A model generated the notes under the pieces. The model worked only from the letters and a program-made list of their open reading frames with translations. It was not told the origin of the DNA and ran no database searches. Shown here in pieces: positions 22,361 to 33,958 of a DNA stretch of 64,000 bases. The stretch comes from Paracentrotus lividus (taxonomy: Eukaryota > Echinodermata > Echinoidea > Camarodonta > Echinidae). The stretch is taken from contig CALNVZ010000218.1 of assembly GCA_940671915.1 (NCBI GenBank), forward strand, positions 39,444,648 through 39,508,647. Direction: 5' to 3'. The translations under genes and the position numbers were made by a program. Each line of letters starts with the position of its first letter. The first letter of the stretch is position 1.

Positions 22361-23100
22361 AGTTGTCCGCAAAATTGTTCATATATAATATACCCCTGTC
22401 GTTTTTTAAGTTTTTTTTAGTCGTGCTCCTAACTAAATGTGTTTCGTCAAACTTTCTGTTGATAAGCATGTTGAACAATTAGGAAAATTTGAAATTTTGA
22501 GAAATTTAATTGGTATTCTAGGGGTATTTTGTTGACAGATTTACTAAAAACGCCATGTTCATAATTATTCATACCCTATACATGCTATAGGGGTGCCAAA
22601 TCTAAATTCTTATAATCATCTCGATTATAATTATTTATTTAAATTTCCACCTAAAAATGTTCTTGCGAATGTCCAGAACCATCATTCATGTCTTACATGG
22701 GTTTTGACCAATACGTCCTCTGGAGAACGTCCAAGCTGTGTAAGGTTGCATGGTCTTTGGGCCATTTTGTGAGTCTTCAACTTCCCAGACATAATTTCTC
22801 AAGGGATTCTTGTCAGGTCGTCGAATTTTCCTCTCCAGATCATTCATTATGATTGTCCTTGAACTACTTCTTGACTAACTTGGCCGTATGCTTCTGAACT
22901 TCGTCCTGTCCAATGTTGTCCCAGGTAACATTAACAAGCATTCTTCTGCAAGTTTTCATCCACGATCTTAATAACAATGTCCTCACCGGGATGCCTCCTA
23001 TTCTGAACAGATTTCCAGTGCTACCCACACTGAATTCCCCATAGCAGTTCTATATGTGAATGCCATGTGCTAAAATCAGGACACTGTTCTTTAGATTGAA
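22361..23100 (-). pseudogene. Tc1/mariner transposase relic
   Basis: Minus-strand frames between about 23060 and 22700 resemble the C-terminal part of a Tc1-type transposase: HTAKLVKK followed by FKDN, then a segment like DKNPLRNYVWEV in place of the usual SPDLNPIENLW. Stops and frame shifts are frequent, so it is dead. Left border sequence ACAGTTGTCCGCAAAATTG may be a terminal repeat; I did not find a clear partner. Confidence 0.6.
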
Positions 23101-23455
23101 GGATTCATCTTTTTTTGCCAAATTGAATAAAGTCCATATCACTCGTCAATTCTAATTTTATCTCATTAACTGATATAATTATGGTCCATAAGTTAAAATT
23201 CTAGTTTAAATGAGCTCAGGAACTGTCCAGAGGCCTCCCGGTTGGTCCGACTGCAAAACTGGAGTCTGTATTGGGAAGTGTCTGTATGGATATTCTCTTT
23301 TTGCCACCCCTCCCCCCCCCCCCCGGCTTATCGCTCGGCCAGCGTGACGTGAAAAAATATGAGCGTACCAAAATCCTGGATAAGCGCCTGATTGTGGATA
23401 AAGCATCGAAGTAGGGTTCAGATTAAATTGTCAATGTAAATCAGGAATAGCTTAT
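23101..23455. other. Intergenic with a GGCGCTTATCCAGG repeat scrap
   Basis: Around 23310-23393 a C-run, CGGCTTATCGCTCGGCCAGC and CAAAATCCTGGATAAGCGCC form a copy of the repeat family also seen at 7143-7318 and 15088. No gene is seen. Confidence 0.55.
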
Positions 23456-24005
23456 GGAGCTAGAATAATGATAATACAAGGTGTGCTTCAGAAATTCATT
23501 CTTAAAGTCACGACTGGAACACGTTCTTGGGTGCTACACTTCACAATTATCATTTAGCACTCATGGTAAAGTCATGTGTTACTTTAAGAACGACAGGTGA
23601 AACACCTCGCAGGTGGGGTGTAAAAAAAAAAAAAAAAGAAAGAAAGAGAAAAGGGCTGCACGTTGTAACGAAGTTAGTCAGAAAATAAAATTAGGTCCGT
23701 TAACCCGAACAAACATTTATCCGAACATGTAGTATATTCCAAACACTGCAGAAAATGGGGATGTTAAATCTAACACCGACCCAGAATCGATATCCATCCA
23801 CACCCACTGCAGTAGTGTTGTATCAACACCAATTTGGGTGTTAAAATACATTACTTAAACTATGGGGTGTTATTTTAACACCACAATATGTGTTAATTTG
23901 ACACTTTTCATGGTGTTAATTTCCAATCTAATACCAGTGGGTGTTGATGTGCTTTTGTCTGATACGGCCGTGGGTGTTAATTTTATTCTTGTTGGTGCCT
24001 AATTT
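23456..24005. repeat. Left arm of a 550 bp inverted repeat
   Basis: TGGAGCTAGAATAATGATAA through ATTCTTGTTGGTGCCTAA is complementary to 25836-26382 over its length, with small indels. The arm includes the first half of the AACACC element starting at 23743. Confidence 0.85.
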
Positions 24006-24315
24006 AACAACAATCGGTGTGGATGCACATAGATGCTGGACCGGTGTTAAATAACACCAGCCTTCGGTGTTAAAAATATTTTATTAACATTTTAAACTAA
24101 AGCTAAATTTGCTGTTATTGTTCATGATATCTGTAATTAAGATATATCAAATGATATTACTTTTATCTGCAAAAATTTCAACAAAGTGGTTTTCAGATTT
24201 TGTAATGACACCAAGTAGTGTTAGAGATATTACAATCTAATTCCAAAATCTAACACCTCAAGTTTAACACCAGCTCGGTGTTGCATAATTCTTTAACACC
24301 AACGTTTTTGCAGTG
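23743..24315. mobile_element. AACACC/GGTGTT-rich element with CACTGCA ends
   Basis: Bounded by CACTGCAGAAAATGG and CAACGTTTTTGCAGTG. The interior is a field of GGTGTTAA and TTAACACC motifs in both orientations. Non-coding. Confidence 0.7.
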
Positions 24316-25735
24316 AAGGTTCGTTAGTTTTATGGTGCTATTCTCCGAAAATAAACAAATTTATGTTCCTTTATCCAATATCCGGTTAATCCAAAAATGA
24401 AATAAGGTCGGATCTATAAAGGGGCGCATCATGTTTAGTTTCAACTTTGTAGAAGTTTAAATTCAACGTTACATTTAAGTTATTTTTGAAGAAAAAAAAA
24501 TACTCCCATTACCCACAAAGATTTATATTTAAAAAAAAATGCATAGACCTATGGCGGAACCCTGGTAAAATAAGTTTGGTTATGGCCGATTTAAGCACCC
24601 AGGATTGCCATGGAATGAATATAGAATAATAGGAGAAATATATGAATTTAAAGGATATAATTGCAAACAAACAGTTTTAGAATAATGGTTATATTTATAG
24701 TTAGGATTCACAGAATCCACAATTCAATGGTTAAAACTTACCAACTACAGCAGCTTCCCAGATCCAGAAGATACATTCATCATCAAGATCCAAAAGCCAA
24801 GTGTAGTGCATGGCTGAACATACCTGGTATCAGACCCTGATATGCCCCCATGCATGGGTGGTCATCTATAGTTGACCAGAGCTATTCATTGTTAGGCAAT
24901 GCCAATGCCTTACTATAAGCATGACAATGAATAGCAACTTGATACAGACATGCCTTTTTTACAATTACAACAGACCGATGCAGAAATCTACTGAAATGTT
25001 CAAGTTCATATCCCTCTATAATGGATAACAACATCGCATTGGGATTCATATTTAATTGTCAACATAAAAAGGTAGGTGCTAATTTTGTTTTTGTCATTCG
25101 GCTGTCAAGAAGGTCCCAATATATTATCTATAGGGGTAGGATGCGGTCGCTCAATCAGCCCGGAAGAAATTGAAAAGAAATAAAATAGTCCTTGTTCCTT
25201 CTTCTTCCTTAAGTTAAGTTAACCAGCCAAGAACTTACTTTGTGCTAACACCTAAAATCTCATTCTCCGAACAATAATGATTGTTAAACGAGACAGGGTG
25301 TCCGGAGGCGGTGGAACGTAAAAATGGGGGTCACGGTGGAAAAGGGGCACTTTTTTTCTGTAATATGGGCAATTGAGATCAGTGTCACAAAGAGAAAAAT
25401 ATTCTGATAGGGAGAGTTGCGCCAACCTTTAAATTAATGCTTTTAAAAATCTTTATGGCTTGTCTTTACCGTTCATCTAGTAAGAAAGATAAATGCAATG
25501 CAAGCGCGAATCGCAAGCCGAAAATTTTGAGCTCAAAATCGAGTCGATTATCATAACTATGCATTACAGAATCGAAGATACATTTTACAGGTTTTGATTA
25601 AATAATTTCGGGTATACAGGAGAGCGAGAAAAATTAGCATCAATCTTATATTATGGGCGGCAGGCCCTAACCTCCCAATCTTATATTATGGGCGGCAAGC
25701 CCTAACCTCCCCTCACATAACCATGGTAACTGCAC
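24316..25735. other. Spacer between the 550 bp arms
   Basis: Holds a scrap related to the GGTTCGTTATTCCGAAAATA family (24316-24400) and a second copy of the 21118 repeat (24433-24550 and 24985-25020) interrupted by about 430 bp of other sequence. A GCAAGCGCGAATCGCAAGC scrap lies at 25500, and GGGCGGCAGGCCCTAACCTC is duplicated at 25655-25710. No gene is seen. Confidence 0.6.
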
Positions 25736-25754
25736 TAATGCTTGTGATTGGTGC

Positions 25755-25853
25755 CTAATTCAACAAGAATAAAATTAACACCCATGGTGTTGATGTGCTT
25801 TTGTCTGATACCGTGGGTGTTAATTTTATTCTTGTTGAATTAGGCACCAACAA
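25755..25853. repeat. Palindrome within the right inverted arm
   Basis: GGTGCCTAATTCAACAAG and CTTGTTGAATTAGGCACC are exact complements and bound AATAAAATTAACACCCA and its complement. It is a further fold-back of the AACACC element. Confidence 0.8.
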
Positions 25854-26382
25854 GAATAAAATTAACACCCACGGTATCAGACAAAAGCACATCAACACCC
25901 ACTGGTATTAGATTGGAAATTAACACCATGAAAGGTGTTAAATTAACACCATATTGTGGTGTTAAAATAACACCCCATAGTTTACGTAATGTATTTGAAC
26001 ACCAAAATGGGTGTTGATACAACACAACTGCAGTGGGTGTGGATGGATATCGATTCTGGGTCGGTGTTAGATTTAACACCCCCATTTTCTGCAGTGTTTG
26101 GAATATACTACATGTTTGGATAAATGTTTGTTCGGGTTAACGGACCTAATTTTATTTTCTGACTAACTTCGTTACAACATGCAGCCTTTTTTTTTTTTTC
26201 TTCTTCTTTTTTTACACCCCACCTGTGAGGTGTTTCACCTGTCGTTCTTAAAGTAACACATGACTTTACCATGAATGCTAAATGATTATTGTGAAGTGTA
26301 GCACCCAAGAACGTGTTCCAGTCGTGACTTTAAGAATGAATTGCTGAAGCACACCTTGTATTATCATTATTCTAGCTCTAAG
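25836..26382. repeat. Right arm of the 550 bp inverted repeat
   Basis: Complement of 23456-24005, ending AATAATGATA-like sequence at its outer edge (TTATCATTATTCTAGCTC). The AACACC element is truncated here. Confidence 0.85.
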
Positions 26383-26877
26383 GTTTGTCACCAGCAGGGG
26401 GTAATTGGGAACCAACATGTACCACCCCCCCCGAGAGGTCGCATAGCAACTGACGCGGAAAATTTAGGGGTTCTAATAGCATATGGGAAGAGAACTTTTA
26501 ATATTCAAAGCCCCCCCCCCTATAAGATGAAAACTGAAGCAAAGTGTGAAAATAATGTCTTATATTATATTGCCCTCATTATGTGAAATACTGATTTAGA
26601 ATACATGTAGCACTATAAAGAATTAAGTTTATGGATGTAGTCCCCCCCCCCACTACAACCACATTAGGGCAATTTTCAGCAGCAGAGTTGATTATTCGTT
26701 TCATGCACTATATGCTTTCTTAAATTGGTATTGAATCTCCTAAATGCGAGAAAATTTTCAATTAAAAAAAACACACAATTTTGACAAAAAGGGGGCATTT
26801 CTTTGTATCGAGAATGCCCTTATAAAAAATGAATTGTTTAGTGACTTTTAACAAGCCTGAAAGGCTTCTTTTTAGGA

Positions 26878-27125
26878 TACCGATGTGTTGGCTCAGTGGA
26901 TAGAGCGTCCGCCTCATAATCGGGAGGTCATGGGTTCGAGCCCCGGCCGCGTCTTAAAAAAAGACGTTAAAAAATGGTAGTTGCTGCTTCCCTGTTTGGC
27001 GTTCAACAAGAGGGGGATAGAGCAACGTCCTTTTGGTGCTGCTCAGCGGCTGCCGGGCCCACGAGAAAAGGGGCAAAATAAATATCCTTTCCGGACAATA
27101 AAATTTGGAGTATTTTTTTGGAGCA
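26878..27125 (+). mobile_element. tRNA-derived SINE, family A, copy 1
   Basis: The head is tRNA-like, with an A box GGCTCAGTGGATAGAGCG and a B box GGGTTCGAGCC. The acceptor stem does not pair, so it is not a tRNA gene. The body begins TAGTTGCTGCTTCCCTGTTT and reaches GGACAATAAAATTTGGAG. The copy at 40440-40693 is inverted. Confidence 0.85.
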
Positions 27126-27215
27126 TAAAAAGGGCCCTTTTTAACTGTGAAAAGGGGCACTTCTTAGCTGTTAAAAGGGGCATTTTTTAATGAAAAGGGA
27201 CACTTTTAGTGTGCA

Positions 27216-27989
27216 TTAAAGGGAAGGTCTGGACCCAAATTAAGTTGCTTTTTAAAAAAAGCAAAAAAATTAGAAAAACATATTTAAAAAAGTTTCAAGA
27301 AAATCGGACTAATAATAAGAAAGTTATGAATATCTTTATGATGCACAAAAAAAAATTGATCGCTATACCAAATTGGCACCACATGTGATGTCATAGGGGC
27401 ACAACTTGCCATGCATTTTCTATATTAATTTATGATAAATTTTCCTTTTATTTGTTAAGAATTTGTTTTCGCCATAACTTTGGCCAAGATATATTGATAG
27501 CAATATGTTACTTCATCTATGCATTTTCATAAAATGAGAATTGTAATGACATTTTAAAAGAAAAGTGATATTCTTCATGAAATTCATCATTCATGAATAT
27601 ATATTTTCTATACTGAAAACATACTTAAAATCTTTGTTTTTGTATTTCTAGATGGGGTGCTGATTTTTACAATATATGTATAGATGCAATAGCATGTTGC
27701 CATCAATATAACTTGGCCAAAGTTATGAGGAAAACAATTTCTTAACAAATAAAGTGACAATTTATCATACAACAATATAGAAAATGCACGGCAAGTTGTG
27801 CCCCTATGACATCACAGCTTTGTGACTGTGTTGCCAATTTGGTATAGCGATCATTTTTTGTGCATGGTAAAGATATTCATAACTTTCTTATTATTAGTCC
27901 GATTTTCTTCACACTTTTTCATTCTGCTTTTCAAATGTCTCTGCTTTTTATAAAACCAACTTATCTTGGGGTTCAGACCTTCCCTTTAA
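27216..27989. mobile_element. Foldback element with TTAAAGGGAAGGTC ends
   Basis: Ends TTAAAGGGAAGGTCTGGACC and GGTTCAGACCTTCCCTTTAA are complementary. Arms continue through CGCTATACCAAATTGGCACC and CATAGGGGCACAACTTGCC to a centre near 27600. About 774 bp, non-coding. Confidence 0.85.
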
Positions 27990-28030
27990 CATGTTTAAAA
28001 AATGGAGGCATTGTGCTTCCCCCCCCCCCC

Positions 28031-28540
28031 CAGGGTGTCCCAGTTAAAGTGAAACCCTAATGCTCAATCGTTTTCCTCTATAAAATATTAATTCAAGCAA
28101 ATAATGAAATAATAAATGTACCATTTTAAAGTTCAATCTTTGTTCTTCTCTTTTATTTAGACCAAAATAAATACAAAAGGGCCACGCATGGATGAGCAAG
28201 ACATTTTGAAAAACATTGGTCAAAACCAATTTGCGCAAAATCAAAGTAATTGGACGTTCATAGAAAGGGAACGGCTCATGCCTGAGAGATTCAGTGAATG
28301 AAAACTAGAACAAAGAACACAACAGAAATGCTAATGAACCATCCCTTTCTTATTCAGTGCAAACTTTTAAAACACATCTTGCTCATTCATGCGTAACTCT
28401 TTTTAAATGCATTTGGGGCCAAACGAAAGAAGAAAGATTTAAATTTTATATGCTCTTTTAAAATGTTAATAATTTCATTGCTTGCTTATAAAAAATTGAT
28501 TACCCTTTCGGGCTCCTCTCTTTCTGGGACACACTGTACA
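28031..28540. mobile_element. MITE with CAGGGTGTCCCAG ends
   Basis: CAGGGTGTCCCAGTTAAAG at the left pairs imperfectly with CTTTCTGGGACACACTG at the right. The interior is AT-rich without a transposase frame. Confidence 0.6.
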
Positions 28541-29190
28541 AAACACGAACCAGTCCAGGGGGCGTTTGGCGCCCCGGCCCCAAAACGAAACTATATGGGC
28601 AGGATCTCAAACAAAAAGGGTTCAGTTAAACATAAGCATTCAAGGATCCGATATAACTGAAAATATTGCCGTTCTCCCTTCAAACCAAATAGTCACTCGT
28701 GTTTTTAAGTTACGAACGACTTTACAAAAGAATTGAAATATAAAATTCCAAATGTCATGCCCGTATTCTTACTGATGCTTGACTGTTTTCCTATAATCTC
28801 AATTAAATTGTTGCTAAAAATGTCAGTACAGTGAGTTATCAATGAATTGATATAATTTATACCCCTAAATTGTTCTTTTTTTTTACTATGGTAACTGCCT
28901 TTTTTTCTTCTTTTTTTTTCTTTTTTTTACTGTTTCATAAGAATTGAACTATGTCATTTGTATGTAGGCCTATTCTGTTACATTATCATATATATAATAT
29001 ATATATATATTTATATCCCTTATCTAAGATTGTTTGCATTGAGAGTGTACACAAGGAGAAAAAGAATAGTTTAACTAAGAAAAACGTTTTTCTCATGAAA
29101 TAGTTCGTTTTTCTTCATGACGTCACGCATAGTACATTTTTTCCCTAGGGAAAAACTGGACTATAACGTTTTTTCCGACCCCCCCCCCCC
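28541..29190. other. Intergenic, AT-rich
   Basis: T-tracts near 28880-28930 and a short (TA)n at 28990-29012, then a C-run at 29179-29194. No gene is seen. Confidence 0.6.
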
Positions 29191-29347
29191 CCCCAACCTA
29201 TTCACGAGTTGACGCAACGCGCGGAGCGGTGCTACTCTGCTGCTTTTACCTGAATTCTCCACTGCATGCCACGGCAAACTTTCGGCGAGCTGCAGCGCAC
29301 TGACCAGGCCGGTGCGCAACAGCTGATTTTTGTTTGTAAACAGACAA

Positions 29348-29518
29348 ATGGCTGCCTCCACTAGTTGCCAGATTGATGGTAATAACGGAAGATTTCAGCA
29401 GTATAATGACGAGGAAATGTGGATTTTCATGAACTCGACTGACAGCGTTAATACTCAGAAACAAATTAAGTATGCTGTATCTATATTCGTGAATTTTGTT
29501 CACAAATTGATGGTGTGA
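29348..29518 (+). CDS. Possible small exon or open frame, function unknown
   Basis: An ATG at 29348 opens 56 codons, MAASTSCQIDGNNGRFQQY, then DEEMWIFMNSTDSVNTQKQI and KYAVSIFVNFVHKLMV. The composition looks protein-like and the region just upstream (29200-29340) is CpG-rich, as at a promoter. A GTGAGT donor-like sequence overlaps the stop at 29515. The pattern of an acidic stretch, then NTxxQIxYAVxxF, loosely recalls the N terminus of proteins with a C-terminal DUF3504 or tyrosine-recombinase-like domain. That resemblance is from memory and weak. No downstream exon could be joined. Confidence 0.25.
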   Translation: MAASTSCQIDGNNGRFQQYNDEEMWIFMNSTDSVNTQKQIKYAVSIFVNFVHKLMV

Positions 29519-29932
29519 GTTGTGATGAATCGACATCAAATCACTCGATTCAGCGCTCGCAAGATTTTTCGTCGGTGCTCGAACAAAAACGGGCGCTTTG
29601 TAAGTATACCCGGTTGCTGTATGTCCGGACGCGGTTTGTTTGTCCGACAAGACGGCAATTTTCGGAGCTTTGTTATCAATATTTCATTATCGATTGAAAA
29701 TAATATCAGACAATATAACAAAGCATAAATATTCACAAATATTTTTGAAAATTACTGCACAAATTTTGAGAAAATCCAGAAGCAAAAGATGATGTTGTTT
29801 TCTGCTTAAGTGTCCGGACAACGGATCCCCCATCCTACTTGTACTTATTGGATCCAGAAGAAAGGTAAGCATAGACTATATAATTTTGTTCATTAAAAAA
29901 AATTAAAAGGAATGGTATTAGTGGAAGGGATA

Positions 29933-30108
29933 TAAAACAAATATACAATGACTCTTTCTCAGAACAGGTTAAAACTATTCGCACTCAGGAACATCACATA
30001 GTACTATTCTCTCTCGGGCCGATGGCCCTCGAGAGAATAGTACTATGTGATGTTCCTTCGATGCGAATAGTTTTAACCAGATCCTCGATTGTCATTGTAT
30101 ATTTGTAT
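29933..30108. mobile_element. Hairpin MITE
   Basis: A 176 bp near-perfect palindrome. ACTATTCGCACTCAGGAACA, TCACATAGTACTATTCTCTC and TCGGGCC fold onto GGCCCTCGAGAGAATAGTAC and TATGTGATGTTCC. The flanks ATACAATGACT and GTCATTGTAT extend the pairing. Confidence 0.85.
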
Positions 30109-31592
30109 AATATATATCGGTGATTTTTTTTTAGACATGGGGAAAAGATTAAAGTCCAATAAACTATAATTATCGAATAATTCGCTTATGTTGACTATGA
30201 ACACGTTCAGAATAAGGAATGCAATATATGTTTCAACAGTCTCTAGTTGTTCATTTTATAATAATGTTCATGTGCACCCTTTTGAGCCCTATTCCTAAAG
30301 GGAATTTGAAGCCTTTGAGTTTAACACCGTTCCTTAGACAATAAAATCTTTTCATCACGTGATAATTATCTGAAAATTATAATAATTCAACATTTCGGCG
30401 TATTAAAAATATAATATATTGATTAAGGTGATGTAATTTTGAGTTTTATTACTCGCTATATCATTGTGCCATTGATATAGTTTTACGTAGAATATTGAAG
30501 ATAAATGAAATGAAATAAAATTGGAATATGTGAAATGACAGCTTAATGATTGATGTCGGGGAGTTACTTTCTGATTGCAAATGTCGTAAACATTAGTGAT
30601 AAATTGTTCTTTTAAACAAACGGTTAGCTTGTTTAGAGTCTGCTCAATTATAAGTTGATTGTGGTAGAAGCGACAAAGGCGCGTGGCTATTCCTTCCCAG
30701 CTAATTCATCACAAAACAGAGAAATGACAGATGAAATAACGAAATGTTTTTGCGTTGATTTGTTGTTTGGCACGCATGAGTTCCACCTAACTGCTGCAAC
30801 GCGACAACGCCGCAGCTCGCCCGTCACGACGACACAGCTAGACCCCATTATCAACCGTCTCACTTTCATACCCAAACATAAAAAGGATAAATCTCGTTGT
30901 TACATCAAGGAAATTAACACCGAGATGATGTGTTATGAGGTAATTTTGTTAAAATGAAAAGGAGAGATAGAAACAGGGAAAGAGCGAGAGAAATGTAGTG
31001 GGTTGTTAAACCATGCCAACCATCTGGCACAGCATGAGGGGATGTGGTGACGAACGGGGTGGCTGTCGGACCAAGCTGCGTCCTGTGCCCGCCGTGATTA
31101 TTGGTCGGAGGGGAAAGAGTCAAAATAATTGATGCCGTGTATAGCGAAATGGGGAAATTCCCCCCGGGGTAAATTAGCGACGAATTACTCACACATATGC
31201 CCACTTTTTCTCTTACCCTGCTCAAGTAACCCTGGGAGAAAGAGAAAGAGTTGTGAGGGCGAGTGGCGGACGAGAACAGGTTTTGGTTTTGGCCGACGAA
31301 GCGCGTTATTTCGGCGGCATTTTATGGCATGTCCGTCGCGGTCTGTGACGGACGAGAAAACCATAGAATGGTCACGCAATGATTAGAATGATATCCTAAC
31401 AGGTTGTTGGTATTTCCCCCTTTTTTTAAGAGATCATATTAGTTGAACAACATATCAAATGCGACGTGCAGTCATTATAAACAAAATTCACCAGGGGTTG
31501 TCGCTTGAACGAGTCGAAAAAATGGCACGCCGGTCGAATGCGTATAAGATATGCTTGTAAGTATGAAGTGACACCTTCATTATACTGTCTTA
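30109..31592. other. Intergenic, partly GC-richer
   Basis: 30660-31380 is richer in CpG than its surroundings and holds several overlapping short open frames on both strands. None resembles a known protein or has clear splice context. I treat it as non-genic but the best stretch here to test for transcription. Confidence 0.45.
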
Positions 31593-32224
31593 TGGTAGAG
31601 TCACACCGGCAGACCGACCTCAAACCGATCACCCCCAAAACTTTTTTGTGCCAATCGGGATGGATTCGGAAGCCATCAGGAGGATTATGGCAGGGTTCGG
31701 TCTGTTGTCAGTTTAACGTCGGTATGAGGTCGGAATTATCGGTTTTAAATCAGTCTGGTATAGGTTTGGAGAAAGGGTCGGGGTGGAATCTTTCAAGCAT
31801 GTTCGAAAGATCTGTCCCCGACCATTCGTCAGGGAGCTATCGGAGACGAGTCGGGGTCAGCTCGAGAAGAGCGGGGAGCATTCGGTCTGGGTTTGATCTC
31901 GGTTCGGAATAAAAGATCGGAATGTGGTCGGTTTCAATACCAAGGTCAGTCAAATTGCTATCGGCCGAACTAATCCCGATTCAACATCGATGGGCTAATG
32001 AATAGAGACTTTTTTTCCCGACTCAATACCGAACGAAGCTGCTCCATCTCCGATACCAAACCGCAGAGGAGCTGCTGTATTGAGACCGACAAAAAAAACG
32101 ATGTCAAACCAAAGATGCTAAAAAGATTTGGGGCGCATACGATAATTATTTTAACATTTGAAAATGCTTCCAGTTGTAGTTGCGCCATGGTTGTCTATTG
32201 GATGCTGCAATACAAATCATATGG

Positions 32225-33705
32225 CTAATAACCATCCGTCCAATTTGGGGGAAGGTGGCGGGGGCACGGAGCCACCCCGGATGGGCGTGAAGGGGGCATG
32301 GAAATGGGAAGAAAAAGAAAGGGGGAAAAGAGGGAAATTAAAAAGAAGAGAACGAAAATTAAAAAAGAAGAGAAAAATAAAATAAAAAGGAGGGGAAGGG
32401 AACAAAAAGAAAAAAATATATATAAGAGAGATGACGACAAAGTGGGGACAAGAGAGGGAAATAAACAAATTAAAAAAATAGTGGAAGGGGTTCTAAATTA
32501 ATCTCTAACTTAGGACACCATATGGATCTTAAAATTAGGGGGTGGCAAATTGATCTCAAATTGAGGGGCCCCAAACTAATCTATAGTTGAGAGCAGTTGA
32601 TGTACCTCAAACTTATGGAGTTTCCAAAATTGACATGACAGGAGGGAATGCCTTGATCTTAAACTTAGGGGCGCCAAATTGATTTTAAAGTCAAAGAGGG
32701 GTGCCAAATCGTCTCAACTTAAGGGGGCATCAAATTGATCTTAAAATTAGGGGCCGTCAAATTGATCCTGCACTCATACTGGCGCCAAAGTACTTTTAAA
32801 ATTAAGGGGCGCCAAATTTATTTGAAACTACGGGGCGCTAAATCATTGATCAGAAAATTGACACGCGTGAAATCGATATTTCACTGGAGGTACCAAATTG
32901 ATTGGAAACTTAATTGCAAGAAATGATTTTATATTCATGCGAAGATTGAAACCCAAAAGTGCTTCAACTTCCATGCCTTCAGTGGGGTGTAACACAAAGA
33001 CTTACGATTGATAAAAAGTTACGATTGATTTTTTCTTGGTAGCCTCATTTGGAAACCAGGTACAGTCATGGTTTAGGATTTGGATATGATTAAGAGTTTA
33101 GTTAGGGCTAGGGCTAGGATTAAGATCATCAACTTTGGAGCATCCTGTCCATGATGAGGCTACCGAGTAAAAATCAAAGTCTTTGTGTTACACCCCACTG
33201 GTCATAGTAAATAATTCGCTTGCATCATTTTTTCCAAAAGGTAATTACATTCTGTTCCTGAAAATTTCAGCTCCTGCTCACATGATAACTCTATTCATGA
33301 AAAGCTAACAGAATTGAACCCCCAAATAGTTTTAATATTCTTTGCCTTCGGGTCATTACGTAATATACAATTTGTTTCTTACCCTTCACGCTCACATTTG
33401 TTCTTCTCAAAGGGCTAATACATTTTTTTTTCTTCTTCATGAAAACGCTATTTAGAAAATAAACAAATATGAAATTTATGTGCAGTGTTTTGTTGTGATA
33501 ACATCAACAAGACAAAGTAAAATAAAAATAAAATAAAAACCCAGAGATTGTTTACTTTAAAAGAGGAGCTTTATTTACATGCTCATTGAACATTTTAGTT
33601 GTAGACCTAAGTTTTACTGGTGAGAAGGGGTTATCCTTTGGAAATTACTTGGGGCGTCAAAATCAGTTCCGGCCATGTTGTGAAAACCTGGATAAGCGCA
33701 TAATA
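32225..33705 (-). mobile_element. Reverse-oriented relative of the 15088-17830 minisatellite element
   Basis: It holds a purine-rich block at 32290-32480 and, from 32500 to 32920, units such as GGCGCCAAATTGATTTTAAA, complements of the GGCGCC minisatellite. GCTTGCATCATTTTTTCC near 33230 matches the complement of the 500 bp sub-unit. CCTGGATAAGCGCATAA near 33690 is the terminus. Order and orientation match a reversed copy. Confidence 0.7.
32981..33199. mobile_element. MITE with AGTGGGGTGTAACACAAAGA ends
   Basis: Exact inverted ends AGTGGGGTGTAACACAAAGA and TCTTTGTGTTACACCCCACT-type complement, 219 bp in all, inserted in the minisatellite element. The centre holds TTAGTTAGGGCTAGGGCTAG. Confidence 0.85.
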
Positions 33706-33958
33706 ACATGAAAATAATACAATATTGATTAAACACCCACCGATATCTACCCAAATTCAATTCATTGGATGAATACAAATCAAAACAAAACAAAATAAAG
33801 AGAAATCAGTGTGCAATCGGGGAGGGATCTAGGAAGAATCGGGGAGGGTTAGGGAGAATCGGGGTTGTCGGTTTTAGTGCCGGGCTTGCATCGGTTCCCG
33901 ATCTTGAAATTTTCATTCAATTTTAGTCGGTTTGAGGTCGGTCTAACCGGTCTGACAG

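Larger units (their letters stand above)
31593..33958. mobile_element. Element with GACCGACCTCAAACCGA inverted ends
   Basis: The left end, GTCACACCGGCAGACCGACC followed by TCAAACCGA, pairs with the right end TCGGTTTGAGGTCGGTCTAA. Both flanks next to the ends are rich in TCGG-type words (GGTCGGAATTATCGG; ATCGGGGAGGG). The middle, about 32225-33705, is a different element. Confidence 0.7.

Noticed and set aside
26881..26954. Possible tRNA-Met gene with CAT anticodon
   Set aside because: A and B boxes are present but the acceptor stem does not pair and the same head-plus-body unit recurs at 40440-40693, so it is a SINE.
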